Origin: Micromonospora sp. CCTCC AA 2012012
GTDB lineage: Bacteria > Actinomycetota > Actinomycetes > Mycobacteriales > Micromonosporaceae
Direction of reading: 5' to 3'
DNA: 64,000 nt
Assembly (NCBI RefSeq): GCF_040499845.1
Contig: NZ_CP159342.1
Coordinates: 1,984,001 to 2,048,000 of the forward strand
Of this stretch, positions 10,401-21,000 are shown piece after piece. Position 1 is the first letter of the stretch, and each line of letters starts with the position of its first letter. The position numbers were made by a program, and so were the translations under genes. The notes beneath the pieces were generated by a model. That model had not been told where the DNA came from. It searched no databases and was given only the letters and a program-made list of their open reading frames with translations.

Positions 10401-13400
10401 CGGACACCGCGCTGGCGGCTCAGCTCCCGCATCACCTCGACGCCGGAGAAGTAGCGGTGTTCCAGGTCCTGCCAGAGCTGCCGCTGGATCCGCTCGGCGA
10501 GCCCGCCCAGGCCGTCGCGCGGGGTCACGTCGATCTCCAGGAGGGTGACCGCGGTGAAGTCGCCGATCACGTCGTCGATGCGCGGGTGCAGCGGCATCCG
10601 GTTGAACAGCGGCACGTTGACGGTGAACCGGCCGGTCCGGCTCCACCGGCCGAGCACCTCGGCGAACGCGGCGAGCTGCACCACCGACGGGGTGACGCCG
10701 CGCCGGGCGGCCCGGGCCCGCAGCCGGGTCCACTTCCCGGCGTCGAGCAGGTGGGAGCGGCGACGCCGGCCGCGCCGGTCCGTCCCGGCGACCAGCGGCA
10801 GGTCCGGCCCGGGCGGCAGGTCGGGGACCCGGGCCAGCCAGTAGTCCCGGGACCGGCGGTACGCCTCGGAGTCGGTGACCTGGTCCAGGGCCAGCACGTA
10901 GTCCCGGAATGAGACCGGCAGCGGCTCGGGGTGGGCGTCCGGGTCGGCGTAGTGGTCGCCCCACTCCAGGAAGAACAGCCGGACGCTGGCCACGTCGGCG
11001 ACCAGCAGGTCGAGGCTGACGTGCACCCGGGTGACGCCGCCGGGCAGCCGGCTGGCCCGCACCTCGAACATCGGCCAGTGGTCCATCGGCAGGACCTGGT
11101 GGCTCAGCTCGTCGCGGGTCGCGGCGAGCCGGTCATCCCGTTCCGCCGGGTCCAGCTCGGACAGGTCGGCAAGCGCGATCCCGATCGGGGGGACCTCGTC
11201 GGCGGGCAGGATGCGTTGGGTGCCGTCGGAGCGGACCACCGCGCGCAGCATCTCCTGCCGGGCGACGAGCCGGTTCAGCGCCCGGGTGAGCCGGTCCAGG
11301 TCCAGGTCGGTGGCGTCGACCTCGACGTAGATGTGGATGGAGACCTCGCCGAGGTCGTAGCCGGCGCTGCGGCCGACGAAGTAGGCGTACTGCTGCTCGG
11401 TGAGGGGGAACGGCTCGTGCCGGTGCTCCGGGTCGGCGACCACCGGCCGCCAGGCGATGTCCCGGCCGCCGGGGGCGGCGTCGAGCTGCCCGGTGACCAG
11501 GCCGGCCAGGGCGGTCACGGTGCCGCGCATGAACTCGGCGATGGGGATGCCGACGCCGAGGTCGCGTTCCAGGTCGCGGCGCAGCTCGATGGCGCGCAGC
11601 GACTCCAGGCCCAGGCCGGCCAGCGGCAGGTCGGTGGCGATCCGGTCGGCGCTGGTGCCGAGCAGGGCGGCCAGCCGGCGGCGCAGCTCGGCGACGAGCA
11701 CCGGGGAGCGCAGCGCCTCGTCGAGGGCGAGCAGCATGTCCCGCATCGGCGCGGCGGCCGGCTGCGGGCCGGCCGGCGCGACGGCGGTCGGGCGGCCCGC
11801 CCGGGCCAGCGGACGCAGCTCCCCGGCGAGGTAGCGGTCCCGGCAGGCGCCGCGCTGCACCTTGCCGCTGACGGTCTTGGCGACCCCGTCCGGGCCGACC
11901 AGCAGCACCTCGTACGTCTCGACCTCGTGGTCGTCGGTGACGGCGGCGCGCAGCCGGCCGGCCAGGTCGTCGAGGTCGACGCCGGTGGTGTCGGGCACGG
12001 ACTGGACCACGACGAGCCGTTCCTCGCCGTCGTGGTCGACCGCGAACGCGGCGGCCGGGGCGCCGGCCAGCGCCGGGTGCACCCGCTCGCAGGTCAGCTC
12101 GACGTCCTGCGGATAGAGGTTCCGCCCCCGGATGATGATCATTTCCTTGAGCCGGCCGCAGAGCACCAGGTCACCGTCGTGCCGGAAACCCAGGTCACCG
12201 GTACGCAGGAACGGGCCGGTCCCGTCCGCGAGGCGGGCGCCGAAGGTCTCCTCGGACAGCTCCGGGCGCTGCCAGTAGCCCTGGCAGACCACCTCGCCGC
12301 GGACCCACAGCTCACCGACCCGGTCGTCGGCGACCACCTGCCGGGTCTGCGGGTCGACCACCAGGATCTCGCAGTGCGGCCCGGCCGGGCCGACCCCGAC
12401 CAGGGTGAGGCTGCGCTCGCCCGCGTCGGCGGGCACCACCCGGCCCCGCTCCAGCTCGGCGGCCTCGACGTGCAGCACCAGCGGCTCCGGGTCGGCGTGC
12501 CGGCCGGTGAGGAAGAGCATCGCCTCGGTCATCCCGAAGCCGGGGCCCATCGTCTCCGGCCGGAAGCCGTGCGGGCCGAACGCCTCGGTGAAGCGGGCGA
12601 TGGTGCTGGCCCGGACCCGCTCGGCGGCGTTGAAGGTAGTGTGCCAGCCGGAGAGGTCCAGGCCGGCCCGCCGCTCGGCCGGGATCTGGCTCAGGCAGCG
12701 TTCGAAGGCGAAGTTCGGGGCGCAGCCGAAGACCGGGCCGGGGGTGTCGGAGATGGCCCGCAGCCAGCGCAGCGGGTCGGCGACGAAGTCCTCCGGGGTG
12801 AGAAAGACGGCCCGGCCGCCGAGGTACTGGGACAGCAGCAGGTGCCCGGCCACCCCGAGCGCGTGGTACGGGGAGATCCAGCTGACCACGTTCGCCCCGG
12901 CGGGCAGCCCGGCCAGCGCGACGGTCTGGTCGATCTGGTGCAGCAGGTTGCGGTGGCTGACCATGACGCCCTTGGGCGCGCCGGTGGAGCCGGAGGTGTA
13001 CTGCAGCAGCGCCAGGTCGTCGCCGGTCAGCTCGGGCGGGGTCCACCCGTCGGCGGCGGACTCGTCGAGGCCGTCCACGGCGAGCCACGGCACGTCCGGG
13101 CCGAGCCGGTCGCGCAGCTCGCCCAGCCGGTCGATCAGCGCGGCGGTGGTCACCACGGCGCTGACCTCGGCGTTGCCGGCGATCTGCACGGCGCGCTCGG
13201 TGCGCGGGTCGCCCGCCCCGTCGACCGGGGGCGGGCAGGCCACGGCGACGCCGCCGGCGTACAGCACCCCGGTCAGTCCGACCAGGAAGTCCAGGCCCGG
13301 GGCGAGCAGCACCAGCACCCGGGCGGCCGGGGCCAGCCGGGGGGCGAGGGCGGCCGCGAGGGCGGCGGAGCGCCGGTCGTACGCCCCGCGGGTGAGCTCC

Positions 13401-13552
13401 CGGACGACGCCGCGACCGTCGGAGGTGTCGGTGCCGGCGGGGAAGGACAGTTGCGCGAAGGCGACCGCGTCGGGATCGGTCGCCGCGTTGGCGCGGAGGA
13501 TGTCGAGCAGGGTGGTCGCCCGGATGCCGCCGTCGATGGCAAGGTCGGTCAT
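7412..13552 (-). CDS. NRPS with FAAL loading module: FAAL-ACP-Cy-A(Ox)-PCP
   Basis: A protein of 2046 residues that should start an assembly line on a fatty acid. Residues 1-585 are a fatty acyl-AMP ligase (YTSGSTGAPKG near 185-194, NAAERV near 308-313, RLKEMIIIRGRNLYPQD near 467-483). An ACP follows (GLES, Ser651), then a heterocyclization domain (D848-x4-D853-x2-S856), an adenylation domain of about 1165-1590, and an oxidase domain of the SagB/McbC nitroreductase type (about 1640-1870) inserted between core motifs A8 and A10 (Lys1915). The protein ends in a PCP (GADS, Ser1976). The hand-read code D-L-W-N-W-S-S-I-W is closest to cysteine. Expected product: an acyl-cysteine cyclized to thiazoline and oxidized to thiazole. 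The ATG at 13552 is preceded by AGGAG. The gene has its own 266-bp upstream gap carrying a copy of the shared palindromic element. Confidence 0.95.
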   Translation of the reverse strand: MTDLAIDGGIRATTLLDILRANAATDPDAVAFAQLSFPAGTDTSDGRGVVRELTRGAYDRRSAALAAALAPRLAPAARVLVLLAPGLDFLVGLTGVLYAGGVAVACPPPVDGAGDPRTERAVQIAGNAEVSAVVTTAALIDRLGELRDRLGPDVPWLAVDGLDESAADGWTPPELTGDDLALLQYTSGSTGAPKGVMVSHRNLLHQIDQTVALAGLPAGANVVSWISPYHALGVAGHLLLSQYLGGRAVFLTPEDFVADPLRWLRAISDTPGPVFGCAPNFAFERCLSQIPAERRAGLDLSGWHTTFNAAERVRASTIARFTEAFGPHGFRPETMGPGFGMTEAMLFLTGRHADPEPLVLHVEAAELERGRVVPADAGERSLTLVGVGPAGPHCEILVVDPQTRQVVADDRVGELWVRGEVVCQGYWQRPELSEETFGARLADGTGPFLRTGDLGFRHDGDLVLCGRLKEMIIIRGRNLYPQDVELTCERVHPALAGAPAAAFAVDHDGEERLVVVQSVPDTTGVDLDDLAGRLRAAVTDDHEVETYEVLLVGPDGVAKTVSGKVQRGACRDRYLAGELRPLARAGRPTAVAPAGPQPAAAPMRDMLLALDEALRSPVLVAELRRRLAALLGTSADRIATDLPLAGLGLESLRAIELRRDLERDLGVGIPIAEFMRGTVTALAGLVTGQLDAAPGGRDIAWRPVVADPEHRHEPFPLTEQQYAYFVGRSAGYDLGEVSIHIYVEVDATDLDLDRLTRALNRLVARQEMLRAVVRSDGTQRILPADEVPPIGIALADLSELDPAERDDRLAATRDELSHQVLPMDHWPMFEVRASRLPGGVTRVHVSLDLLVADVASVRLFFLEWGDHYADPDAHPEPLPVSFRDYVLALDQVTDSEAYRRSRDYWLARVPDLPPGPDLPLVAGTDRRGRRRRSHLLDAGKWTRLRARAARRGVTPSVVQLAAFAEVLGRWSRTGRFTVNVPLFNRMPLHPRIDDVIGDFTAVTLLEIDVTPRDGLGGLAERIQRQLWQDLEHRYFSGVEVMRELSRQRGVRPGTFATVVFASAREQGRDQEGAQGALGAAWLGDTVSVISQTPQVLFDHQVYEDHGALSYHWDVIEDLFPDAMLDDLFTAYTALLERLAASDDAWAPGASDPLPAAQRELVAAANATTAEIPDELLFTAIGRQAAAHPDRTAVVAADATLTYGQLWRRATALGRTLRADGVRPNQLVAVAADKSAAQLVAALGVQLAGGAYLPVDPDLPPARQDHQLRRAEVTIVLVRAGGPDRDDWPDGVRVLPVDATADPDGEVTDLAPAQRPEDLAYVLFTSGSTGVPKGVMLSHRATLTTVAQVRERVGLGPDDVALGLSALSFDLSVWDVFGVLGAGATLVLPEPAAARDPGRWLELMDTHGVTCWNSVPALARMLVEHAAGGHPGLARLRLMWLSGDWIPVTLPDQVRALAPDVRFVASGGPTETAIWCVAHDVDRVDPEWESIPYGRPLANHRIHVLNDRMQPCPVGVPGEMFIGGPGLADGYWRDPELTDAAFVTHPETGERLYRSGDLGRWLPDGTLQILGRTDFQVKIGGFRIEPGEIEATLARHPRVREAAVLAAGPDRHRRRLVAFVVPDGTDAAPAGTDLDPKVAEKRVLGDVEADPVRRVEFTLARRGLRTDLTGTPVDLPSDLDGGAADAVWARRSSRRAFADRPVPLTGLARLLESLRSRDGEVLPKYRYASAGALYPVQTYVHVRPGRVDGLAGGSYYHDPVAHRLVPVRLDADLDRAAHFCTNQPTYDGSAFEIFLVGRMSAVAPLYGTRALHFCLLEAGEMTQLLDEAAPGLDLGLCQLGLIADEPAVRDLLALADDDQVLHSLLGGVLDPTPQAGTGGGSLPERLCAYAAETLPHYMVPATVVTVDRLPLTARGKVDRSALERLADSAAETGRTGGAAYAAPTSQVERTATEVFRRVLGVDRIGVDDRFFDLGADSVTIVKVYRELCAALGRTFPLMHMFEHPTIRRLAAGLDGGGGSDGDAVDAAFSRAAARRGRRAGRPAEVSR

Positions 13553-13747
13553 GCGCGCTCCTGGCTGGAAGTCGTTCGGTCCGGTGCGGCGCGCCGGGCC
13601 GCTCGGGTGACGGCGGGGCGTGGCGCCGGCGGACCGGTGCTGATCTCGCGGAGTTCCCTCACCGTGCCAATGCCGGTGCCGCCGGTCGGCCCTCCAACGG
13701 CCCGTCCGCCCGGGCACCCCCCGTCCCGACCGCCCCGCCCACCTCCG

Positions 13748-13769
13748 CCGGGGTACCCATCCGGGCACC
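13748..13769. promoter_or_regulatory. Copy of the locus-wide palindromic element upstream of the FAAL-NRPS gene
   Basis: CCGGGGTACCC and CCGGGCACC, separated by AT, match the element in the KAS III/kynureninase promoter at about 20 of 25 positions over 13744-13768. It lies in the 266-bp gap between the monooxygenase and FAAL-NRPS genes and suggests an internal promoter. Confidence 0.5.
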
Positions 13770-13818
13770 TGCCGGGGCCGGAAGGGCCCCGCGCCGCGCG
13801 GGCGTCGGGACGGTCCGC

Positions 13819-15030
13819 TCAGGACCCGACGGGGGCGGGGTGGGTGAGTTCGGGCGGCTGCTGCATCCGCCGCCACATGCCCTTCTCGGCCACCGCCAGA
13901 TAGGCGCGGGTCAGCTTCCCCATCGCCCAGCGGGCCACCGCGCCGCGCGGCTCGGCGGCGGTGGCCACCTGCACGGACTGCTGGCGTACCCACTTCACCC
14001 GGTCGAGGCGGCGGCGCTCGTAGTCGCGCAGCGCGGCGGCGACCCCGGTCGGGGTCGCGAGGTCACCGGCGGCGAGGGCGTCGGCGAGCACCACCGCGTC
14101 CTCGACGGCCTGGCAGGCGCCCTGACCGAGGTCGTTGGGCATCGCGTGGGCGGCGTCGCCGAGCAGGGTGACCCGGCCGTCGCCCCACGTCTCGTGCCAC
14201 TCGTGGTACCAGATGTCGGTGCGGATGAGCGCGTCCGGGTCGGTCCGGGCCACCCGGTCGCGCAGCACCGCCGGCAGCACCCGGGCCAGGCGTACGGCGT
14301 GCGCGTGCTCCCGGCCGGGCTGCTCCCGCTCACCGGCCGGGGCCTTCCAGGACAGTGTCCACGCCGCCCGGTCCCCGCCGATCGGATAGACCCCGCCGCC
14401 GACCCGGGTGGCCTCGTCGTGGAAGAGCAGCGGCACCTCGGGCACGAGACCGTCGGTGCCGGCGCACACCCCCCGGTAGGTGGTGCGGCCGAGGTAGGTC
14501 CCCGGCACGTCGCCGCGCAGCTGACGCAGCACGGTGGAGCGCACGCCGTCCGCGCCGATCAGGGCCGACCCGGTGACCGTGCCGTCGTTGAGGCGCACCT
14601 CGACGCCGTCGCCGGTCTGCCGGTAGCCGGTGACCCGGCGGCCGTGGTGCACCGGCACGCCCCGCTGCGCGCAGGCGGACAGCAGGATCGCCGCCAGGTC
14701 CATCCGGCCGATGGACAGCGACGGCAGCGCATCGGGCCAGATGTACGGGTGGGTGCGCATGGTGAACCGGATCCGGCCCCGTGAGTCGAAGTTGCGGATC
14801 TCCACCACCCGTTCGGCGGCGGCCAGCAGCCGGTCACCGAGACCGAGCCGGCCCAGCGGGGTGGCGGCGTTGCTCCACAGGGTCAGGCCGCTGCCGGGGG
14901 CGTCGCGGATCTCGTCGGCGGTGCGGCGCTCGTACACCTCGACGGGGAGGCCGTGGCGGGCCAGGGCGAGGGCCGCGGTGAGGCCGCCCACCCCCGCCCC
15001 GGCGACGACGATCGGGTCATGCGGAACCAT
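13819..15030 (-). CDS. FAD-dependent aromatic monooxygenase
   Basis: A group A flavoprotein monooxygenase of 403 residues. The N-terminal Rossmann motif GAGVGGLTAALALARHG binds FAD, and the GDAAHAMPNDLGQG motif near the C-terminal third binds the FAD phosphates. It resembles salicylate-hydroxylase and kynurenine-3-monooxygenase-like enzymes that hydroxylate electron-rich aromatic rings with NAD(P)H and O2. The start overlaps the 3' end of the large NRPS gene by 14 bases and has a GGAGGGAG site, so it is cotranscribed. With tryptophan dioxygenase and kynureninase in the same locus, kynurenine or anthranilate is a plausible substrate (inference). Tailoring of the finished peptide is an equal alternative. 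Family assignment is secure, substrate is not. Confidence 0.9.
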   Translation of the reverse strand: MVPHDPIVVAGAGVGGLTAALALARHGLPVEVYERRTADEIRDAPGSGLTLWSNAATPLGRLGLGDRLLAAAERVVEIRNFDSRGRIRFTMRTHPYIWPDALPSLSIGRMDLAAILLSACAQRGVPVHHGRRVTGYRQTGDGVEVRLNDGTVTGSALIGADGVRSTVLRQLRGDVPGTYLGRTTYRGVCAGTDGLVPEVPLLFHDEATRVGGGVYPIGGDRAAWTLSWKAPAGEREQPGREHAHAVRLARVLPAVLRDRVARTDPDALIRTDIWYHEWHETWGDGRVTLLGDAAHAMPNDLGQGACQAVEDAVVLADALAAGDLATPTGVAAALRDYERRRLDRVKWVRQQSVQVATAAEPRGAVARWAMGKLTRAYLAVAEKGMWRRMQQPPELTHPAPVGS

Positions 15031-18000
15031 CGGTGCTCCCTCCGTCGGTGTGCTGCGGGCCGTCGCCGGGGGGCGGCGGCAGGACGCCGTCGGCGACCAG
15101 CGTGTCGAGGTAGTGGCCCAGCAGGGCGGTGTCCACCCGCGGTGGCGGCAGCTGCGCGCCGATCAGCTCCCGGGTGTTCCGGTCGTCGAAGGTCGGTTCG
15201 CCGGGGCCGGTGACCCGCCCCTCGGCCAGCGGGGCGTACATCGCCAGGACCGGGCCGAGCTGGTCGTCGCCGGCCCGGGCGGCGGCGGTGACGGCGTCGT
15301 ACCACTGCGCCAGCGGGACCCGGCGCACCGGCCAGCCCCGCTCGGCGAGCGCGTCGGCGAGACGCACCAGCGGCACCTTGGCGTCCAGGGCGAAGTGGAA
15401 GGTCCGGCCCAGGGCGTCCCGGCGCCGGGCCAGGCCGGTGACGACGGCGGCGATGTGGTCCACCGGCACCAGATCGGTGGCGAGCCCGGTGTCCGGCACC
15501 AGTCCGGTCGCCACGCAGGCCCGGATCACCTGGCAGACCAGGTCGTCGCCGCGCCACGTGCCGGTACGGGTGTCCCCGGCGATGCGGCCGGGCCGGTACA
15601 CGGCGACCGGGACGCCCCGGGCCCGCGCCAGTGTCACCACCTGCTCGGCGACCCACTTGCTGTGGTTGTAGCCGGTGTCGGTGGCCGGCGGCGGGTCATC
15701 GGGCAGGGTGTCCTCGCGCAGCACCACGCCGGACGCGTCGACCGGACCGGCGCCGGCGGTGCGGGCCAGCCCGCCGAAGACCGACATGGTGGAGACGTAG
15801 TGCACCGGGACCGGGCGGTCCAGGGTGGCCAGCCGGAGGATCTCCACCGTGCCGGCGACGTTCCCGGCGCGCAGCGCCGCGTACGGGCGCAGGAAGTGCA
15901 CCACCGCGCCGCAGTGGTAGATCTCGTCGACCTCCCGGGCCAGCGCGGCGAAGCGTTCCGGGGTGAGGCCGAGCCGGGGCGCGGCGAGGTCACCGGGGAT
16001 CGCCCGGAACCGGTCGGCCCACTCGTCGCGCCAGCACCGGTACCGGCGCAGCTGCGCGGTCAGCCGGTGCTGGGCGTCCGCCTCGTCCCGCCCCCGCACC
16101 AGGCAGAGCACCGTCGCGCCGGCCTCGGCGAGCTGCCGCGCGAGATACGCTCCGAGGAACCCGGTGGCGCCGGTGAGCAGCACCGTGCCGGGCCGGTCGG
16201 TCCAGCGGACCTCACCGACGGGCCGGACGTCCTCGGGGAGCACCACGTCGGCGCGCAGCGCGGCGGCGTGCTCGGCCTCGGCGGCGGCCACGTCGATGCT
16301 GCCCTGCTCGTCCAGCAGGTCGGCGAGGGACCCGATCCGGGAGCGTTCGAAGAGCACCCGCACCGGCAGGTCCACCCCCCACAGCCGGCGGATGGTGGCG
16401 TGCAGGCGGGCGGCGAGCAGGGAGTGCCCGCCGAGGGCGAAGAAGTCGTCGTCCAGCCCGACCCGGTCCACCCCGAGCGCCTCGGCGACCAGCCGGGTCA
16501 GCCGGTGCTCGGTGGGAGTGGTCGGCGGGACGTACCCGCTGTCGTCGGTCGAGCCGGCGGGGTCGGGCAGCGCCCTGCGGTCGACCTTGCCGTTCGGGTT
16601 CAGCGGCAGGGCGGGCAGCGCGACCACGGCGGCCGGCACCATGTACTGCGGCAGCCGGGCGGCGACCGCGTCCCGGGCGGCCCGGGTCACCTCGTCGTCG
16701 GCACCCGCGTCGGCGGGGACGACGTAGCCGACGAGACGCTTGTCGCCGGGGCGGTCCTCGCGGACCACGGCCACCGCGTCGGCGACCCCGGGCGCGGCGC
16801 GCAGGGCGGCGGCGATCTCCCCCAGCTCGATCCGGAAGCCGCGCAGCTTGACCTGGTCGTCGGTGCGGCCGAGGAACTCCAGGTTGCCGTCGGGCAGATA
16901 GCGGACCAGGTCGCCGGTGCGGTAGAGCCGCTCGCCGGTGACCGGGTGCCGCACGAACGCCGCCTCGGTCAGCTCGGGCCGGTGCAGGTAGCCACGGGCC
17001 AGCCCGGGACCGCCGAGGTACAGCTCCCCCGGTGCCCCGATCGGGCGGGGACGCAGCCGCTCGTCGAGCACCCGGACCACGGTGTTGGCGACCGGCCGAC
17101 CGATCGGAGGGTGCCCACCGCCGACGATCTCGTCGGTGACGGTGGCGTAGACGGTGGCCTCGGTGGGGCCGTACCCGATCAGGAAGCGTTTCTTGCCGCC
17201 CCACCGCTCGGCGACCTCGGCCGGGCAGTCCTCGCCGCCGGAGCCGAGCACCTCCAGGGTCGGTACGTGTTCCGGCGCGAGGTGGGCCAGCAGGGACGGC
17301 GGCATGAAGGTGAAGGTGACCCGCTGCCGGTTGATCAAGCCGACGATCTCCACGCCGCCGGCCAGGTCCGCCGGGGTGGGCACCACCAGCGGCACGCCGC
17401 CGAGCAGCGAGAGCACCATCTCGAAGACGGAGACGTCGAAGCTGAACGGGGCGAACTGGAGCACCCGGCTGCCGGGGTGCAGGCCGGCGAGGTCGCGGGT
17501 GAGCCAGAGGTTCGTCACCGACCGGTGGGTGACCGCGACACCCTTCGGGGTGCCGGTGGAGCCGGAGGTGTAGATGACGTACGCCAGGTCGTCGGGGCCG
17601 CTGCGCGCCGGCAGGTCGTCGCCCGGCAGGTCGGCCAGGTCCGCGGCGTCGATCGGGACGACCGTGGCGTCGGTGCCCGTCACCCGGTCGGCGAGCGCCG
17701 TCGGGGTGAGCAGCAGCCGGGCCCCCGAGTCGGCGAGCATGAAGGCCACCCGGTCGGCGGGCAGGCCCGGGTCGATCGGCAGGTACGCGCCGCCGGCCTT
17801 GAGCACGGCGAGGACCGCGACGACCATCTCCACGGATCGTTCGGCGAGCACCCCGACCAGGTGGTCGGCGCCGACCCCGGCGGCGACGAGCCGGTGGGCC
17901 AGCCGGTTGGCCCGGGTGTTCAGCTCGGCGTAGCTGACGGTGTCGTCGCCGAAGAGCACGGCGGGGCGGTCCGGGCCCTCGGCGACCTGGCGGGCGAACA

Positions 18001-21000
18001 GCTCCGGCCAGGTGGTGTCGGGCAGCTCCCGGGCGGGGCCGTGCGCCCACTCCTCCAGTCGGGCGGCCTCCCGCGCGGGCAGCTCCGGCAGCGCGGCGAC
18101 CGGGCGGTCCGGGTCGTCGGCGAACTCGGTGAGCAGCATGGCCAGGTGGTCCAGCATCCGGTCCACGGTGGCCGGGGTGAACAGGTCGGCGTCGTACTCG
18201 GCCAGCAGTCGCCAGCGGCCGTCGTCGGCGGGGACCACCGTGACGGTGAGGTCGGTCTTGGCGGTGCCCGGGTCGAACGGCAGCGGCTCGGCGCGGATCC
18301 CGGCGAACTCCCGGTCCCCGGCGTCGACCCGTTCGACCAGGGCGAACCCGGCCTGGGCGACGGGGGTGCGGGACAGGTCCCGGGTCAGTCCCAGCCGCTC
18401 GACCAGCACGTCGAACGGCACGTCGGCGCGGGCGTACGCGCCGAGGCAGGTCTCGCGGACCCGGCCGATCAGTTCCCCGATCGCGGGGTCGCCGGTCAGG
18501 TCGGCGCGGAGCACGAGCGTGTTGGCGAGGAACCCGACGAGCCCGTCGAGTTCCGGCCGGTCCCGCCCGGCCACCGGGACGGCGATCCCGAAGTCGGTCT
18601 GGCCGGCGTAGCGGGCGAGCATGAGCTGGTAGCCGGCGAGCGCCACCATGAACGGCGTGGCGTCGTGCCGCCGCCCCACCTCGGTCAGCCGCTGCACCAC
18701 ACCGGCCGGCAGCTCGGCCGCCCGCTGCCCGCCCCGGTGGCCGCGGACGGCCGGGCGGGTCCGGTCGGTGGGCAGTTCCAGCACGGGCAGCCCGGCCAGC
18801 CGTCCGGTCCACCAGTCCAGGTCCTCGTCGTGGTCGCCCCGGTCCAGCCGGTCGTGCTGCCAGGCCGCCACGTCGGCGTAGCGCAGCGGCAGCGGCGGCA
18901 GCTCCGGTGCGGCGCCCGCGACCCGGGCCCGGTACGCGGTGACCAGGTCCCGGACGACGACCTGGGTGGACGCCTGGTCGCCGACGGCGTGGTGCACGGC
19001 GAGCAGCAGGTGGTGTTCGTCGTCGCCGACCCGGGCCAGGGTGATCCGCACCAGCGGCGCCGCGGCGAGGTCGAAGCCGGCGGTGAGCCGGTCCCGGGTC
19101 AGTGCGGCCAGGGCCGCCGGGTCGGGGACGTCGACCCGCTCCACCGGCACGGTCAGGTCGGGGTGGATCCGTTGCACGGGTTCGCCGTCGACCACCTCGA
19201 AGCTGGTGCGCAGCGCCTCGTGCCGGGCCACTACGTCGGCGAACGCCGTCTCGAGGGCCGCCGGGTCCAGCGGCCCGGTCAGCCGGACCGCGCTGCCGAT
19301 GACGTACGCGGCGGCGCTGGCCGGGTCGAGCTGGTGCAGCAGCCAGAGCCGGCGCTGCGCCGGGGCGGCCGGCAGCGGCCCGGTGCGGGGCGCGGCCGGG
19401 ATCGGTGCCCCGGCGGGGGTGTCGTGCCGGCCGCGCAGCCGGTCGGCGAGACCGGCGACGGTGGGGTGGTCGAAGAGGTCCCGGACGCCGGTGTCGACGC
19501 CGAGCGCGGCCCGGGTGCGGCTCATCGCCCGGGTGGCCAGCAGGGAGTGGCCGCCGAGGTCGAAGAAGTTGTCGTGCACCCCGACGGTGTCGACGTCGAG
19601 GACCTGCCGCCAGATGTCGGCCAGGGCGCTCTCCAGCTCGTCGCGGGGGGCGACCTGGCCGGTGTCGTCGGCACCGCGCCGGGGGCTCGGCAGGGCCCGC
19701 ACGTCGAGCTTGCCGTTGGCGGTGCGGGGCAGCGCGTCGAGCAGGGTGAGGGTGGCCGGTACGAGGTATTCCGGCAGCAGCCGCCGGGCGTGGGCGCGCA
19801 GGTCGGCGGGGGTGGGTGCGGTGCCGGGGCGGGGCACCAGGTAGCCGGCGAGTTCGGTGTCGTCGGCCCGGCCGGGTCGGGCCACCACCACGGCGTCGGC
19901 CACGTCGGGGTGTTCCCGCAGCACCGCCTCGACCTCGCCCGGTTCGACCCGGAAGCCGCGGATCTTCACCTGGGCGTCGGTGCGGCCGAGGAAGTCGAGG
20001 GTGCCGTCGGGCAGCCACCGGGCCAGGTCGCCGGTGCGGTAGAGCCGTCCCTCGGCGTACGGGCCGGTGACGAAGCGGTCGGCGGTCAGCCCGGGTCGGC
20101 CGGCGTAGCCGAGGGAGACCCCGGGGCCGCCGACGGCCACCTCGCCGGGGGCGCCCAGCGGCACCGGTCGCCGGTCGGCGTCGAGCAGCACGATCCGCAG
20201 GTCGGGCAGGGGTCGGCCGATCCGGTTGCGGCCGGGCTCGGCGAGTTCGGCGGCCCGGACCCGGTGGAACGTGGCGTGCACGGTGGTCTCCGTGGTGCCG
20301 TACATGTTGACCAGTTCGGGTCGGTCGTCGCCGTACCGGTCGAGCCAGCCGGCCAGGGCGCGTACGTCGAGCGCTTCCCCCGCGAAGATCACGTAGCGCA
20401 GCGCGTCGAGGCGCTCGGGTGCGCCCGCGTCGGCGGCGGCGAGCTGCCGGAACGCCGTCGGGGTCTGGCTGAGCACGGTGACCCGGTGCCGGGCCAGCAG
20501 CGCCCGCAGCTCGGCCGGTTCCCGGCCGGCGAGGTAGGGCACGACGACCACCCGGGCGCCGGTGAGCCAGGCGCCCCACAGCTCGAAGACCGACACGTCG
20601 AAGGCGACCGAGTGGAACAGGCTCCACACGTCGTCGGGGCCGAACCGGAAGCGGGTGGCCGCGCCGGTGACGAGGCGGACCACGTTGCGGTGGGTCACCA
20701 TCACGCCCTTGGGGCGGCCGGTGGAGCCGGAGGTGTAGATCAGGTAGGCCACGTCGTCCGGATCGGCGGCCGGGTCGGGCGGCGGCTCGCCCGGGTCGCC
20801 GACCGGGGGCAGGACCGGGCCGGTGAAGCCGGGCAGCGGCCGGTGGGCCACCAGCGCCCCGACCGCCGCGTCGGCGAGCACGTAGGCCATCCGGTCGGTC
20901 GGCCAGCCGGGGTCCAGCGGCACGTAGGCCGCGCCGGCCGCGAGCACGCCGAGCACCGCGACCGGCAGGTCGAGGGTGCGGTCGAGGTGGATGCCCACCC

